Assembly: GCF_030680185.1 (NCBI RefSeq)
Contig: NZ_JAUXVZ010000054.1
Coordinates: 124,001 to 188,000 of the forward strand
Reading direction: 5' to 3'
Source: Phenylobacterium sp.
Lineage (GTDB): Bacteria; Pseudomonadota; Alphaproteobacteria; Caulobacterales; Caulobacteraceae
Length of the DNA stretch: 64,000 nucleotides
Under the pieces are notes generated by a model. It saw only the letters and a list, made by a program, of their open reading frames with translations. It did no database searches and was not told the origin of the DNA. Position numbers and translations under genes: made by a program. Positions 8,649 to 16,673 of this stretch are shown piece by piece (position 1 is the first letter of the stretch; every line of letters begins with the position of its first letter).

Positions 8649-9254
8649 TCACCGCGGCGCCTCGAGGCGCCCGCGGACCCCGCCCTTGAGGATGATGCGC
8701 TCGCCATCCTCGTCGGCGGTGAAGGACTCGGCCTCCACCTGCCGCGGCCCGGCCTGGGCCCGCAGGCCCTTCTGGCCGCTGATGGCGCCGGTCCGGGTGT
8801 CGATCACGACCTCCTGGGCCGACAGCTGGGCCTGACCGCCGGTGTCGATCTTCACCTCGCCGACCAGCCGCAGGGTGTGGGCCGCCTCGTCATAGGTCCC
8901 GGACAGGGCGGTCATCCTCTGGGTTCGCGCGCCGTCCTGCAGGGTGAGCACGGGCGTCGCGATCTGGATCTGGGCCAGGTCGGCCTCGTTGCGCACGCCG
9001 CTTTCGCCGGTGATGGCGAAACGACGGCCGTCCGGCGCGCGGCCAGAAAACCGTGGGCTCAGCATCTTGGCGGCCTCGGCCCCGTCCGTCTCCGGCGCCG
9101 AGCTGGAAAACCCGCCGACCACCACTTGCAGCAGGCAGATCAGCAACAGGGCGATGGCGGCGATGGGCAGGATGCGGCGCAGGCGTCGGACCTGCACCAG
9201 GCGGTGGGCCCGGCGGTCGGCGTCGGTCATCGCGTGTGTGGCGCCCATCGCCAT
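8649..9254 (-). CDS. LptC-family periplasmic protein (orphan)
   Basis: A 201-aa protein with a basic N-terminus, one membrane anchor at about residues 28-48 (LPIAAIALLLICLLQVVVGG) and a beta-rich periplasmic part of LptC/OstA type with repeated short strands. LptC passes lipopolysaccharide from the LptBFG transporter to LptA. No lptA, lptB or rpoN lies beside this gene, unlike the usual housekeeping lptC locus. Instead it is the first gene of the sphingolipid operon, 47 nt before the phosphotransferase. A role in carrying ceramide lipids across the periplasm is inferred. ATG 9254 follows a GAGGAG ribosome binding site; ATGs at 9248 and 9230 are alternatives. Confidence 0.7.
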   Translation of the reverse strand: MAMGATHAMTDADRRAHRLVQVRRLRRILPIAAIALLLICLLQVVVGGFSSSAPETDGAEAAKMLSPRFSGRAPDGRRFAITGESGVRNEADLAQIQIATPVLTLQDGARTQRMTALSGTYDEAAHTLRLVGEVKIDTGGQAQLSAQEVVIDTRTGAISGQKGLRAQAGPRQVEAESFTADEDGERIILKGGVRGRLEAPR

Positions 9255-9352
9255 GGCCGTCTCAGCTCCTCGCCCGCAAATGCGCGCTGGCCCGGGGTTA
9301 ACATGCCTTACGCCGTTTGACTTCCGGCCAGTGGGGGTTTTGCCTCTCTCCC

Positions 9353-12064
9353 ATGACTCAGTCCCTGCCGACCAAGCTTCGCACCAATGTCCGCCTGCTG
9401 GGCCGCGTCCTCGGCGACGCCATCCGGAGCCAGGACGGGGAGGCGGTTTTCCGGCAGATCGAGGACATCCGCCAGGCCTCGGTCGCCTTCCATCGCGAGG
9501 GCGCCGCGGAGGCTGGCCGGCTGATGGACGAGCGGCTGGCGCGGCTCAGCCCCGCCGAGACGGTGCGCTTCGCCCATTCCTTCGCCTGCTTCCTGCTGAT
9601 CACCAACATCGCCGAGGATCAGATCCAGCGGCGCAAGGGCCGCGACGGCGACGCGCGCCCCGACACCCTGGCCGGCGCGGTGCGCACCCTGGCGGCCGAG
9701 GGCGTCGGCGTGGACGAGGTGATGGAGCTGCTGGACGGCGCCCTGGTGGCGCCGGTGATCACCGCCCACCCCAGCGAGGTGCGCCGCAAGAGCGTGCTCG
9801 ACCGCCAGGCGGCCATCGCCAACATCCTCGACGCCATGGACGACACCGAGGAGGGCGCCCCTGGCCGGACGGTCCTCGACCGCGACCTGCTGCGCCAGGT
9901 ATCGATCCTCTGGCGCACCCGGTTGCTGCGGCGGGTCAAGCTGGGGGTGGAGGACGAGATCGAAACCTCGGTCTCCTATTTCGAGCGCAGCTTCCTTACC
10001 GAACTGCCCAGGCTCTATGAGCACTGGCTCGACGTGCTTGGGCATCCGGAACGGCTGCCGTCCTTCTTGCGGGTCGGCTCGTGGGTGGGCGGCGACCGGG
10101 ACGGCAATCCCAACGTCACCCAGGCGGTGATGCGCCGGGCCATGGCGCGGCAGTCGCGGGCCGCCCTGCGGCTCTATCTGGATCAGATCCATGCGCTCGG
10201 CGCCGAGCTCTCTATCAGCGGCGAGCCCGAGGCGATCCCGCCGGCCCTGCTGGCCCTGGCCGAGGCCTCGCCGGATGGGTCGCCCCAGCGGGCCGACGAG
10301 CCCTATCGCCGGGCGCTGACCGGCATCTATGCCAGGCTGGCCGCCACCTATCCGCTGCTGACCGGCGAGGCGCCGCCCAGGCCCGCCGCCGGCCGCGCCG
10401 AGCCCTATGAGAGCGCCGACGCCCTACGGGCCGACCTTCAGACGGTGCAGGACGCCCTGATCGCCAGCTATGGCGAGGCCTTTGCGCAAGGCGCCCTGCC
10501 GGACCTGATCCGCGGGGTGGAGATCTTCGGCTTCCACCTGGCCCGCCTGGACCTGCGGCAGAACTCCGCGGTGCATGCCCGGGTGGTGGCCGAGCTGCTG
10601 AAGGGGGCCGGGGTCTGCGCCGACTACGAGGCCCTGGACGAGGACGCCCGCTGCGACCTGCTGCTGGCCGAGCTCGGCCACGGCCGGCTGCTGCACACCC
10701 CGTTCGCCGACTACAGCGAGGAGGCCAGGCGCGAGTACGACATCCTGACCGCCGCGGCCGACCTGAAGCGCCGCTATGGCCGCGACGCCATCCGCGCCCA
10801 CATCGTCTCCAACACCCAGTCTGTCTCAGACCTGCTGGAGGTCTATGTGCTGCTGAAGGAGGTGGGGCTCTATACGCCGGCGGCGGTCGGCGAGGGGCCA
10901 GCCCACACCCAGGTCTTCGCCGAGCCCCTGTTCGAGACCATCGCCGACCTGCGCGCCGCGCCGGACATCATGGCCCGCTATCTGGGCCTGCCCCTGATCG
11001 CCGAGCTGGTGGCGCCCGTCGGCGTGCAGGAGGTGATGATCGGCTATTCGGACTCCAATAAGGACGGCAGCTATCTCACCTCCACCTGGGAGCTGAACCA
11101 GGCCTCCATCGCGCTGGCCGAAGTGGCCCGCGAGGCCGGCGTGCGGTTGCAGCTGTTCCACGGCCGCGGCGGGGCGGTGGGCCGGGGCGGGGGCTCCAGC
11201 TTCGAGGCGCTGCTGGCCCAGCCGCCGGGCACCATCGGCGGCCGCATCCGGGTGACCGAGCAGGGCGAGGTGGTGGCCAACAAGTACGCCGACCCCGAGA
11301 TCGCCCGCCAGAGCCTGGAGACCCTGGCCGCCGGGACGGTCCTGGCCTCCCTGCGCAAACCTGCGCCCACCGAACAGGCCGCCCCCCACGGCGCGGCCAT
11401 GGACGCCATGGCCCGCGAAGCCATGGCCGCCTATCGCGCGCTGGTTTACGAGCGGCCGGGCTTCGTCGACTACTTCTTCGCCGCCACCCCGATCAGCGAG
11501 ATCGCCGACCTGAACATCGGCAGCCGGCCAACCTCCCGCCAGGCCAAGCGCACCATCGAGGGCCTGCGGGCCATTCCGTGGGTGTTTTCCTGGGCCCAGT
11601 CGCGGGCCATGCTGCCGGGCTGGTACGGCTTCGGCTCGGCGGTCGCCAGGTCCGGCGTCTCCATCGCCCAGCTGCGCGAGCTGCAGGAAAGCTGGCCGTT
11701 CTTCTCCTCGATGATGGCCAATATGGAGATGGTGCTGGTCAAGGGCGACATGGCCATCGCCGCCCGCTACGCCGGCCTGGTGGAGGACCGCGCCCTGGCC
11801 GACAGCGTCTTCGGTGACATCCGCGCCGAGTGGGACCGCACCACCGAGGCGGTCCTGGCCATCACCGGCCAGTCGGCCCTGCTGGACCACAACCCCGACC
11901 TCGCCGCCACCATCCGCTCACGCCTGCCCTATATCGACCCCCTGAACCACCTGCAGATCGAACTCCTCAGCCGCCTGCGCCGCGGCGAAGACACCGAAGC
12001 CGTCCACGACGGGATTCACCTGACGATCAATGGGATCGCGGCGGGGTTGAGGAATACGGGGTAA
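9353..12064 (+). CDS. ppc: phosphoenolpyruvate carboxylase
   Basis: Anaplerotic enzyme (903 aa) converting PEP and bicarbonate to oxaloacetate. Signatures are ITAHPSEVRRKS with the catalytic histidine (H139; Ser replaces the more common Thr after HP), SWVGGDRDGNPNVT, and the mobile loop FHGRGGAVGRGGG starting near residue 602. The C-terminus ends RNTG, close to the QNTG typical of the family. ATG 9353 was chosen because an in-frame TTG at 9317 would add an atypical 12 residues. It is divergent from the sphingolipid operon (98 bp gap). Its last 111 bp exist as a second, diverged copy about 589 bp downstream. Confidence 0.95.
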   Translation: MTQSLPTKLRTNVRLLGRVLGDAIRSQDGEAVFRQIEDIRQASVAFHREGAAEAGRLMDERLARLSPAETVRFAHSFACFLLITNIAEDQIQRRKGRDGDARPDTLAGAVRTLAAEGVGVDEVMELLDGALVAPVITAHPSEVRRKSVLDRQAAIANILDAMDDTEEGAPGRTVLDRDLLRQVSILWRTRLLRRVKLGVEDEIETSVSYFERSFLTELPRLYEHWLDVLGHPERLPSFLRVGSWVGGDRDGNPNVTQAVMRRAMARQSRAALRLYLDQIHALGAELSISGEPEAIPPALLALAEASPDGSPQRADEPYRRALTGIYARLAATYPLLTGEAPPRPAAGRAEPYESADALRADLQTVQDALIASYGEAFAQGALPDLIRGVEIFGFHLARLDLRQNSAVHARVVAELLKGAGVCADYEALDEDARCDLLLAELGHGRLLHTPFADYSEEARREYDILTAAADLKRRYGRDAIRAHIVSNTQSVSDLLEVYVLLKEVGLYTPAAVGEGPAHTQVFAEPLFETIADLRAAPDIMARYLGLPLIAELVAPVGVQEVMIGYSDSNKDGSYLTSTWELNQASIALAEVAREAGVRLQLFHGRGGAVGRGGGSSFEALLAQPPGTIGGRIRVTEQGEVVANKYADPEIARQSLETLAAGTVLASLRKPAPTEQAAPHGAAMDAMAREAMAAYRALVYERPGFVDYFFAATPISEIADLNIGSRPTSRQAKRTIEGLRAIPWVFSWAQSRAMLPGWYGFGSAVARSGVSIAQLRELQESWPFFSSMMANMEMVLVKGDMAIAARYAGLVEDRALADSVFGDIRAEWDRTTEAVLAITGQSALLDHNPDLAATIRSRLPYIDPLNHLQIELLSRLRRGEDTEAVHDGIHLTINGIAAGLRNTG

Positions 12065-12135
12065 GGGCTGTCACACCGCGATCACCGCGAGCATCCAATA
12101 TCCACGGCACAAGGGTGCGCCTGGGAGTTGGGTCG

Positions 12136-12522
12136 ATGAAGATTCCCGTTTCGATCATGCTCGGCTTGCTGGCAGGGGCCTGTGAGATCGACAGCCAAGA
12201 ACGCGAAGACAATAGAAGAATCGCCAGCGCCCTGCACTCTGCTGAGCCGTCAGCCGACAGAATTCGAATTTCTCACTACACATCGCGGGACAGAAAGGCG
12301 TTCTGCGGCATAGCCATAATCGATGGCCGCCAATCCTCATTCTATATCGGCCATGGCAAGGTCCGCATGGGCGAACACGACGTTGAATTCGCGAAGGTTG
12401 TGCACACCCCATCGATAGACCAGGCGCCGAATAAACTCGAAGCCGGCCGACGATCTATGGCTAAGCTTGGCGAAATCCTCGAAATGTGCGCCGCCGAGGG
12501 GCTGCATTTAAGGCCATCCTAG
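12136..12522 (+). CDS. small predicted lipoprotein, unknown function
   Basis: A 128-aa protein with a short signal sequence and a plausible lipobox (LLAGAC, cysteine 17), followed by a soluble domain with no recognised family. A weak, non-canonical ribosome binding site precedes ATG 12136. Base composition is visibly less GC-biased than ppc (many AAT, GAA, AGA codons), suggesting acquisition. It lies between the functional 3' end of ppc and a decayed copy of the same end, so it appears to have arrived with the event that duplicated that sequence. Expression and function are unknown. Confidence 0.6.
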   Translation: MKIPVSIMLGLLAGACEIDSQEREDNRRIASALHSAEPSADRIRISHYTSRDRKAFCGIAIIDGRQSSFYIGHGKVRMGEHDVEFAKVVHTPSIDQAPNKLEAGRRSMAKLGEILEMCAAEGLHLRPS

Positions 12523-12542
12523 GCGGTCGGCCAAGCCTTGGA

Positions 12543-12653
12543 GAGATCAAGCGCCTTAGCCGCCTGCGTCGCGGCCGCGACACTGAAGCCGTCCGCGACG
12601 GGATTTATCTGACGATCAATGGGCTCGCGGCGGGCTTGAGGAGTGCGGGGTAG
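12543..12653 (+). pseudogene. remnant copy of the ppc 3' end
   Basis: Aligns without gaps to 11954-12064, the last 36 codons plus stop of ppc, at an offset of 589 bp. By hand count 18 of 111 bases differ, and 27 of 36 residues match. The remnant ends RSAG and a stop where the intact gene ends RNTG. There is no start codon or upstream homology. It is either the displaced original 3' end or a fragment brought in from a relative. Confidence 0.85.
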
Positions 12654-12824
12654 GGGAGGGGCGGCTATGCGCTCCGAAGCACACTCTGGCTCGCGGCCGG
12701 AAAAGAGACTTCGTCAGTGAGCCAAATGGCCAAAGCCCCTTTGTCCTGCCGAACGGATCGGGAACTAGCCACTTCGCGCGGGGGCCGACTCGCCGCAAAA
12801 AGTCGAATAGGAGGAAGTTCGACG

Positions 12825-13559
12825 ATGCATCCAGCCCTAAAGCGATTGGTGGACGCGAATGAAGAACTCCAACGCGCGGAACGCGCCCTAGATGCCGCCC
12901 AGGAACGCCGCCGGCAAGCCGCTCGAGAACTGGCCCAAATTGAGGACCGCGAGGAACGGACTCAAGCCGCCCTTCATGCTTACAGCGAATTTGGAAAGGG
13001 GCTTAGCCTAGCGCTCGCCGAGGCAGTCACGGGTCTTCCGGGGCGACACGGACAGTCGGCGTTCCTCGTTCTCGCCGGGCGGATGAAGTACCAGCCGAAG
13101 GGGCGCCAAATCCCCAACATCTTATCTGAACGCGAGCCGGTGACAGGCTGGCGTAAGCCCGACGAATTCGAGAGCGAAGTTGTCCGCACGCATATTGCTC
13201 ACGGACAAGACTATTGGATTGATGAGGGCCTTGGGTGGCAGAGGTTGATGACGCCACTCACCCCGGCACAGGCTGCGGACTATCTCATCGACCCCACGGC
13301 GGCTGTGGCCGAAAGCCTCAGCCTTACCCGTGAGGCATTTATTGAGTATCTCTCGACTGGCGGCAGCGTGCGCTGCCAGGGCCACAATAAAGACGGCACG
13401 CGGTGCAAGTCTAGAGTTGCCGGTCGAACCGGGCAACTCAAAGCTGACGTCTGGAAAATCGCCGTGGAACGGGGCGGTTATTGCCGCCGGCACGGTGGGG
13501 ATCCCGAATACGATCCGCGCCGGCTGCGCGCGCCACATGCTCACAGCGCGCGCGGCTGA
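12825..13559 (+). CDS. coiled-coil protein with C-terminal zinc-finger-like motif
   Basis: A 244-aa protein starting at ATG 12825 after a strong AGGAGGAAG ribosome binding site. Residues about 5-50 are charged heptad-like sequence (NEELQRAERALDAAQERRRQ) that should form a coiled coil. The C-terminus carries CQGHNKDGTRCK and, about 25 residues later, YCRRHGGDP, a Cys/His pattern resembling small zinc-binding domains of the DUF5763 type (CxxxxxxGxxCk ... YCxxH). It overlaps the next gene by 23 nt, so the two are probably translated together. Codon use is less GC-biased than core genes. Function unknown; nucleic-acid binding is a guess from the finger. Confidence 0.72.
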   Translation: MHPALKRLVDANEELQRAERALDAAQERRRQAARELAQIEDREERTQAALHAYSEFGKGLSLALAEAVTGLPGRHGQSAFLVLAGRMKYQPKGRQIPNILSEREPVTGWRKPDEFESEVVRTHIAHGQDYWIDEGLGWQRLMTPLTPAQAADYLIDPTAAVAESLSLTREAFIEYLSTGGSVRCQGHNKDGTRCKSRVAGRTGQLKADVWKIAVERGGYCRRHGGDPEYDPRRLRAPHAHSARG

Positions 13560-14565
13560 CGGCGGCTATGTTGAGGCGGCGCACGCCGTGCGCGGTGTCG
13601 CCTATGCGTGTCGTGGCTGCGGCGCGCCCGTTATCCTCCACGCCGGCCGCATCCGGCCCTGGCATTTTCAGCACCGTCCCGACGCCGCCTGCGCGTTTGG
13701 TTCAAGGATGAGCGAAGCACATCTGAACGCGCAGCGAACACTCGCTGCGGCGCTCCGCGCGCGCGGGGTACATGTTGAGCTTGAGGCGTGGCTGCCCAGC
13801 CTGGACGGGGATCGGCGCATCGACGTCCTGGCACATCCAGCCGAGCATACCGACCGTCGCGTGGCAATCGAAGTCCAACAGATCGATATCACGGTCGAGG
13901 CGATCTCCGCCCGGACCTCAAGCTACCGCACTCAAGGAGTTGCGCCCCTGTGGCTCCGGCTGGCGGACTTCGCGCGCTTCGATCCAGCTGGCGTCCTTGC
14001 AGCAACCGGCGAGGTGTGGATTGAGCGCTATGCTGCGCGCAGTTGGGAGCGCTGGTGGCACGATCAGGTAGGAGCACTCTGGTTCTATGACTTGAGCGCC
14101 GCGCGACTTTGGCGGGGTCGGTTTGTCCAGGCTTTCGGATGGCGTGAGGGGTCAGAGTTCTACGAGGCCGGCGGCATGTTTCAATCATACCCGGGCGGCT
14201 ATCATCCCGTTACCCGATGGGTCGGCCTAGCTCTTGAAGGGCCGTACACGGCCGACGCACTGAGGCTCGCCCGAGGCCGGATTCAGCCCGCGGGGGGAGC
14301 CTTATCCGCTTGGTTCGTCCCCCCTGACGGAACGATCTCGCCGTGGCCGATTCGCAGAGAACTACGCACGGAGTTGAGAGGCAACTACCTGCAGGATGTC
14401 TGCGAGCTTGAGCAGTGCGTCGAGCGGAGGTGGCTTCCGGCTGAGATAGCCGAGGTGGACGGCCCGTGGAGGCTAAGCGGAACTTCCGAACGTCGCCAAT
14501 TAGCCCATAGCCGACAATCATCCGCAGGCCCAAACCCACCTCGCCAAACGGCTCCGCCCGGCTAG
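13537..14565 (+). CDS. CoiA-like competence/nuclease-family protein
   Basis: 342 aa, starting at ATG 13537 inside the 3' end of the preceding gene. The N-terminus has the CoiA layout: a zinc-ribbon pair YACRGCGAPV, then RPWHFQHRPDAAC and MSEAHLNAQRTL. A PD-(D/E)xK-type nuclease core follows: RRIDVLAH, then VAIEVQQIDI and ARTSSYRTQGVAPLWLRL. In Gram-positives CoiA acts in competence after DNA uptake. In proteobacteria such proteins occur as accessory nucleases of unknown role. The 3' half has no recognised domain. The pairing with a zinc-finger partner in a low-GC patch beside a duplicated ppc end points to transfer. Confidence 0.78.
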   Translation: MLTARAADGGYVEAAHAVRGVAYACRGCGAPVILHAGRIRPWHFQHRPDAACAFGSRMSEAHLNAQRTLAAALRARGVHVELEAWLPSLDGDRRIDVLAHPAEHTDRRVAIEVQQIDITVEAISARTSSYRTQGVAPLWLRLADFARFDPAGVLAATGEVWIERYAARSWERWWHDQVGALWFYDLSAARLWRGRFVQAFGWREGSEFYEAGGMFQSYPGGYHPVTRWVGLALEGPYTADALRLARGRIQPAGGALSAWFVPPDGTISPWPIRRELRTELRGNYLQDVCELEQCVERRWLPAEIAEVDGPWRLSGTSERRQLAHSRQSSAGPNPPRQTAPPG

Positions 14566-14647
14566 GCCCTCGCGTCGCGGCCTTTCCCGTGAACGCCCCC
14601 TGCGGGCCCTGCGTTGAAGGGGCGCAGCCGTCAGAGGGAGCGCGAGG

Positions 14648-15349
14648 ATGTCCGACTACAAACTCTACTACTGGCCCGTGCCGTTCCGCGGGCAGTTCGT
14701 GCGCGCCGTGCTGGCCTTCTCCGGCCAGGACTGGACCGAGGCTGGCGCGGATGAGATTTCCGAGCTGATGGGGCGGCCGGTGGCCGACATGCCCGTGCCT
14801 TTCATGGGGCCGCCGGTGCTGGTGGATGGGGCGGCCGATGTGGCCATCGCCCAGATGCCGGCCATCATCCTCTATCTGGGCGAGACCCTAGACCTGCTGC
14901 CCGCGACGCCAGCGGCCCGGGCCCTGACCATGAAGGTGGTCCACGACGCCAATGACGTCATCGACGAGCTGACCCTGGATGGCGGTCGCCAGATGTGGAC
15001 CAAGGACCGCTGGGCGGAGTTCGAGCCGCGCCTGCGCAAATGGATGTCGTTCTGGGAGGAGGCCGGGCGCCGCCATGGCCTGACGGAGACCTCGGGCTTC
15101 CTGCTGGGCGGCGAGGCGCCGGGCGTGGCCGACGTGGTCACCGCCACCCTGTGGACCACCATGGCCGACCGCTTTCCGGCCCTGGACGCGATCCTGCGCG
15201 ACGCCGCCCCGAATACGGCAGCCCTGTCGCGCCGGGTCGCCGCCCTGCCGCCGCTGGCCGCCCTGGCTGCGCAGGCGAGGGCCGACTATGGCGAAGCCTG
15301 GTGCGGCGGCCAGATCGAGGCTTCGCTCCGCAAAGTGCTGGGGCCCTAG
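14648..15349 (+). CDS. glutathione S-transferase family protein
   Basis: A 233-aa GST-fold protein. The N-terminal thioredoxin-like domain (KLYYWPVPFRGQFVRAVLAF) has the cis-proline region as MGPPVLVDG and the glutathione-contact region as IAQMPAIILYLGETL; the C-terminal domain is all-helical. The expected acidic-Ser pair of the glutathione site reads AIAQM, so glutathione binding may be weak. A GAGGGAGCGCGAGG stretch precedes ATG 14648. Substrate unknown. It stands alone between the accessory patch and the tRNA. Confidence 0.8.
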   Translation: MSDYKLYYWPVPFRGQFVRAVLAFSGQDWTEAGADEISELMGRPVADMPVPFMGPPVLVDGAADVAIAQMPAIILYLGETLDLLPATPAARALTMKVVHDANDVIDELTLDGGRQMWTKDRWAEFEPRLRKWMSFWEEAGRRHGLTETSGFLLGGEAPGVADVVTATLWTTMADRFPALDAILRDAAPNTAALSRRVAALPPLAALAAQARADYGEAWCGGQIEASLRKVLGP

Positions 15350-15443
15350 GCTCAACCCACACCCGGAGCGCGACCGCGCGACCCGCCGAACAGGCCGCCC
15401 CCGCGGAGCCCTCGAAAGCAGTGAGACGGCGTGAGCGAAAACA

Positions 15444-15533
15444 TGGCGGACGGGGTGGGATTCGAACCCACGGTGAGCTTCCACCCACGGCGGTTTTCAA
15501 GACCGCTGCCTTAAACCACTCGGCCACCCGTCC
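15444..15533 (-). tRNA. tRNA-Ser (anticodon TGA)
   Basis: The minus strand folds as a class II tRNA of 90 nt including an encoded CCA. The acceptor GGACGGG pairs with CCCGTCC, the anticodon stem GCGGT/ACCGC encloses loop CTTGAAA (anticodon TGA, reads UCA), a long variable arm follows, and the T-loop is GTTCGAATCC. It serves UCA serine codons, which are rare in this high-GC DNA. Confidence 0.96.
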
Positions 15534-15682
15534 GGAGGGGCGGCCTATAGCAGGCGATGGCTCGCGCCTCCAAGGGCTGTTGCGCGCGCCGGTCTGGAGC
15601 CCCCGCTTAACCTCGTCTCAAGGCTCAGTCTTCACACTCCGGTAAGCACGTTGGCCAAGGCGCCCGTGCAAAGGAGGCGAAG

Positions 15683-16627
15683 ATGGGTCTGGTCCGAGGG
15701 ATGGACGTCCGCGCCGTGCGGGGCCTGGTGGCGGTCAGCCTGGGCGCGCTGGCGCTGACGGCGTGCGCCGCGCCCAAGCCGAAGCTCTCCAACCGCCTGC
15801 CCGACGCCGGCGCCTCCCAGGGGGGCAAAGCGGCCCCCGGGGCCGGCGGGACCTACAAGGTCGGCAAGCCCTATCAGGTGGGCGGCGTCTGGTACGTGCC
15901 GCGGGAAGATCCCAGCTACAACAAGGTGGGCACGGCCTCCTGGTACGGAGCGCAGTTCCACTCCAAGGCCACGGCCAATGGCGAGCGGTTCGACATGAAC
16001 GCCATGACCGCGGCCCACACCACCCTGCCGCTGCCCAGCCTGGTGGAGGTGACCAATCTGGAGAACGGCCGCAAGGTGACGGTGCGGGTCAATGACCGCG
16101 GCCCCTTCGTCGGCGACCGGATCATCGACCTGTCCCGCGCTGCGGCCCGCGAACTTGGGTTTGAGTCCCAGGGCCTGGCCAAGGTGCGGGTCCGCTATGT
16201 GGGCCGCGCGCCGCTGGGGGGCGGCGGCGATCTGGGGGTGCGCACCGCCCAGGCCGAGCCGGCGCCGACGCCCCAGGCGCCGATTCCCTATACCCAGCTG
16301 GCGCAGGCCACGCCGCCCCCTGCGCCCGCGCCCGCGCCGGCCGTCAGCCTGCCGCCGATTGAGCCAGAGCCGGTCTATTCCGCCCCTGAGCCTCCGCCGC
16401 CCTGGTCCAACTACCGGGTGCAGGCCGGCGCCTTCGGCGACCGGGCCAACGCCGATCGGGCGGTCAGCATGCTGGCCCATGCCGGCCAGGTCGTGGTGGA
16501 GCCCACCGGCGGCGGCTTCTACCGTGTCATTCTGGAGGCCGGCGCCGACGAGCGTCAGGCCTGGGCGATCCGCGACCAGGCGGCGCGCGCGGGCTTCCCA
16601 GACGCCCGGGTCATTCACCCCTACTGA
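15683..16627 (+). CDS. rlpA: RlpA-family septal ring lytic transglycosylase lipoprotein
   Basis: A 314-aa outer-membrane lipoprotein. The signal peptide ends in a lipobox (ALTAC), then comes a double-psi beta-barrel domain (GTASWYGAQFHSKATANGE ... RVNDRGPF) and, after a Pro-rich linker, a C-terminal SPOR domain (NYRVQAGAFGDRANADRA). RlpA cleaves glycan strands stripped of peptide, and SPOR targets it to the division site. It precedes tmk by 46 nt. A GGAGGCGA ribosome binding site lies before ATG 15683; the second ATG six codons in is an alternative. Confidence 0.9.
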   Translation: MGLVRGMDVRAVRGLVAVSLGALALTACAAPKPKLSNRLPDAGASQGGKAAPGAGGTYKVGKPYQVGGVWYVPREDPSYNKVGTASWYGAQFHSKATANGERFDMNAMTAAHTTLPLPSLVEVTNLENGRKVTVRVNDRGPFVGDRIIDLSRAAARELGFESQGLAKVRVRYVGRAPLGGGGDLGVRTAQAEPAPTPQAPIPYTQLAQATPPPAPAPAPAVSLPPIEPEPVYSAPEPPPPWSNYRVQAGAFGDRANADRAVSMLAHAGQVVVEPTGGGFYRVILEAGADERQAWAIRDQAARAGFPDARVIHPY

Positions 16628-16673
16628 ACGGCCGGCCCTGGACTTACGCGGCGAAACGGCCAATTTGGGGCCT

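Noticed and set aside
8649..9254. Calling the LptC-like protein the housekeeping LptC
   Set aside because: No lptA/lptB/rpoN neighbours; the location in a sphingolipid operon is different. The gene symbol was left empty.
10826..11890. 354-codon minus-strand frame inside ppc
   Set aside because: Antisense to catalytic regions of ppc; no start signals or homology seen.
12656..12824. Possible extra small gene between the ppc remnant and the zinc-finger gene
   Set aside because: No frame with a ribosome site and plausible coding content was seen; the in-frame upstream extension of the zinc-finger gene lacks homology.
13537..14565. Naming the CoiA-like gene as a competence gene
   Set aside because: No com genes or DNA-uptake genes are nearby and the second half is unlike Gram-positive CoiA, so only the nuclease family is claimed.
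14585..14635. CGCCCC...GGGGCG inverted repeat before the GST gene as a terminator
   Set aside because: Six-bp stem with a long loop and no T-tract; too weak to support.
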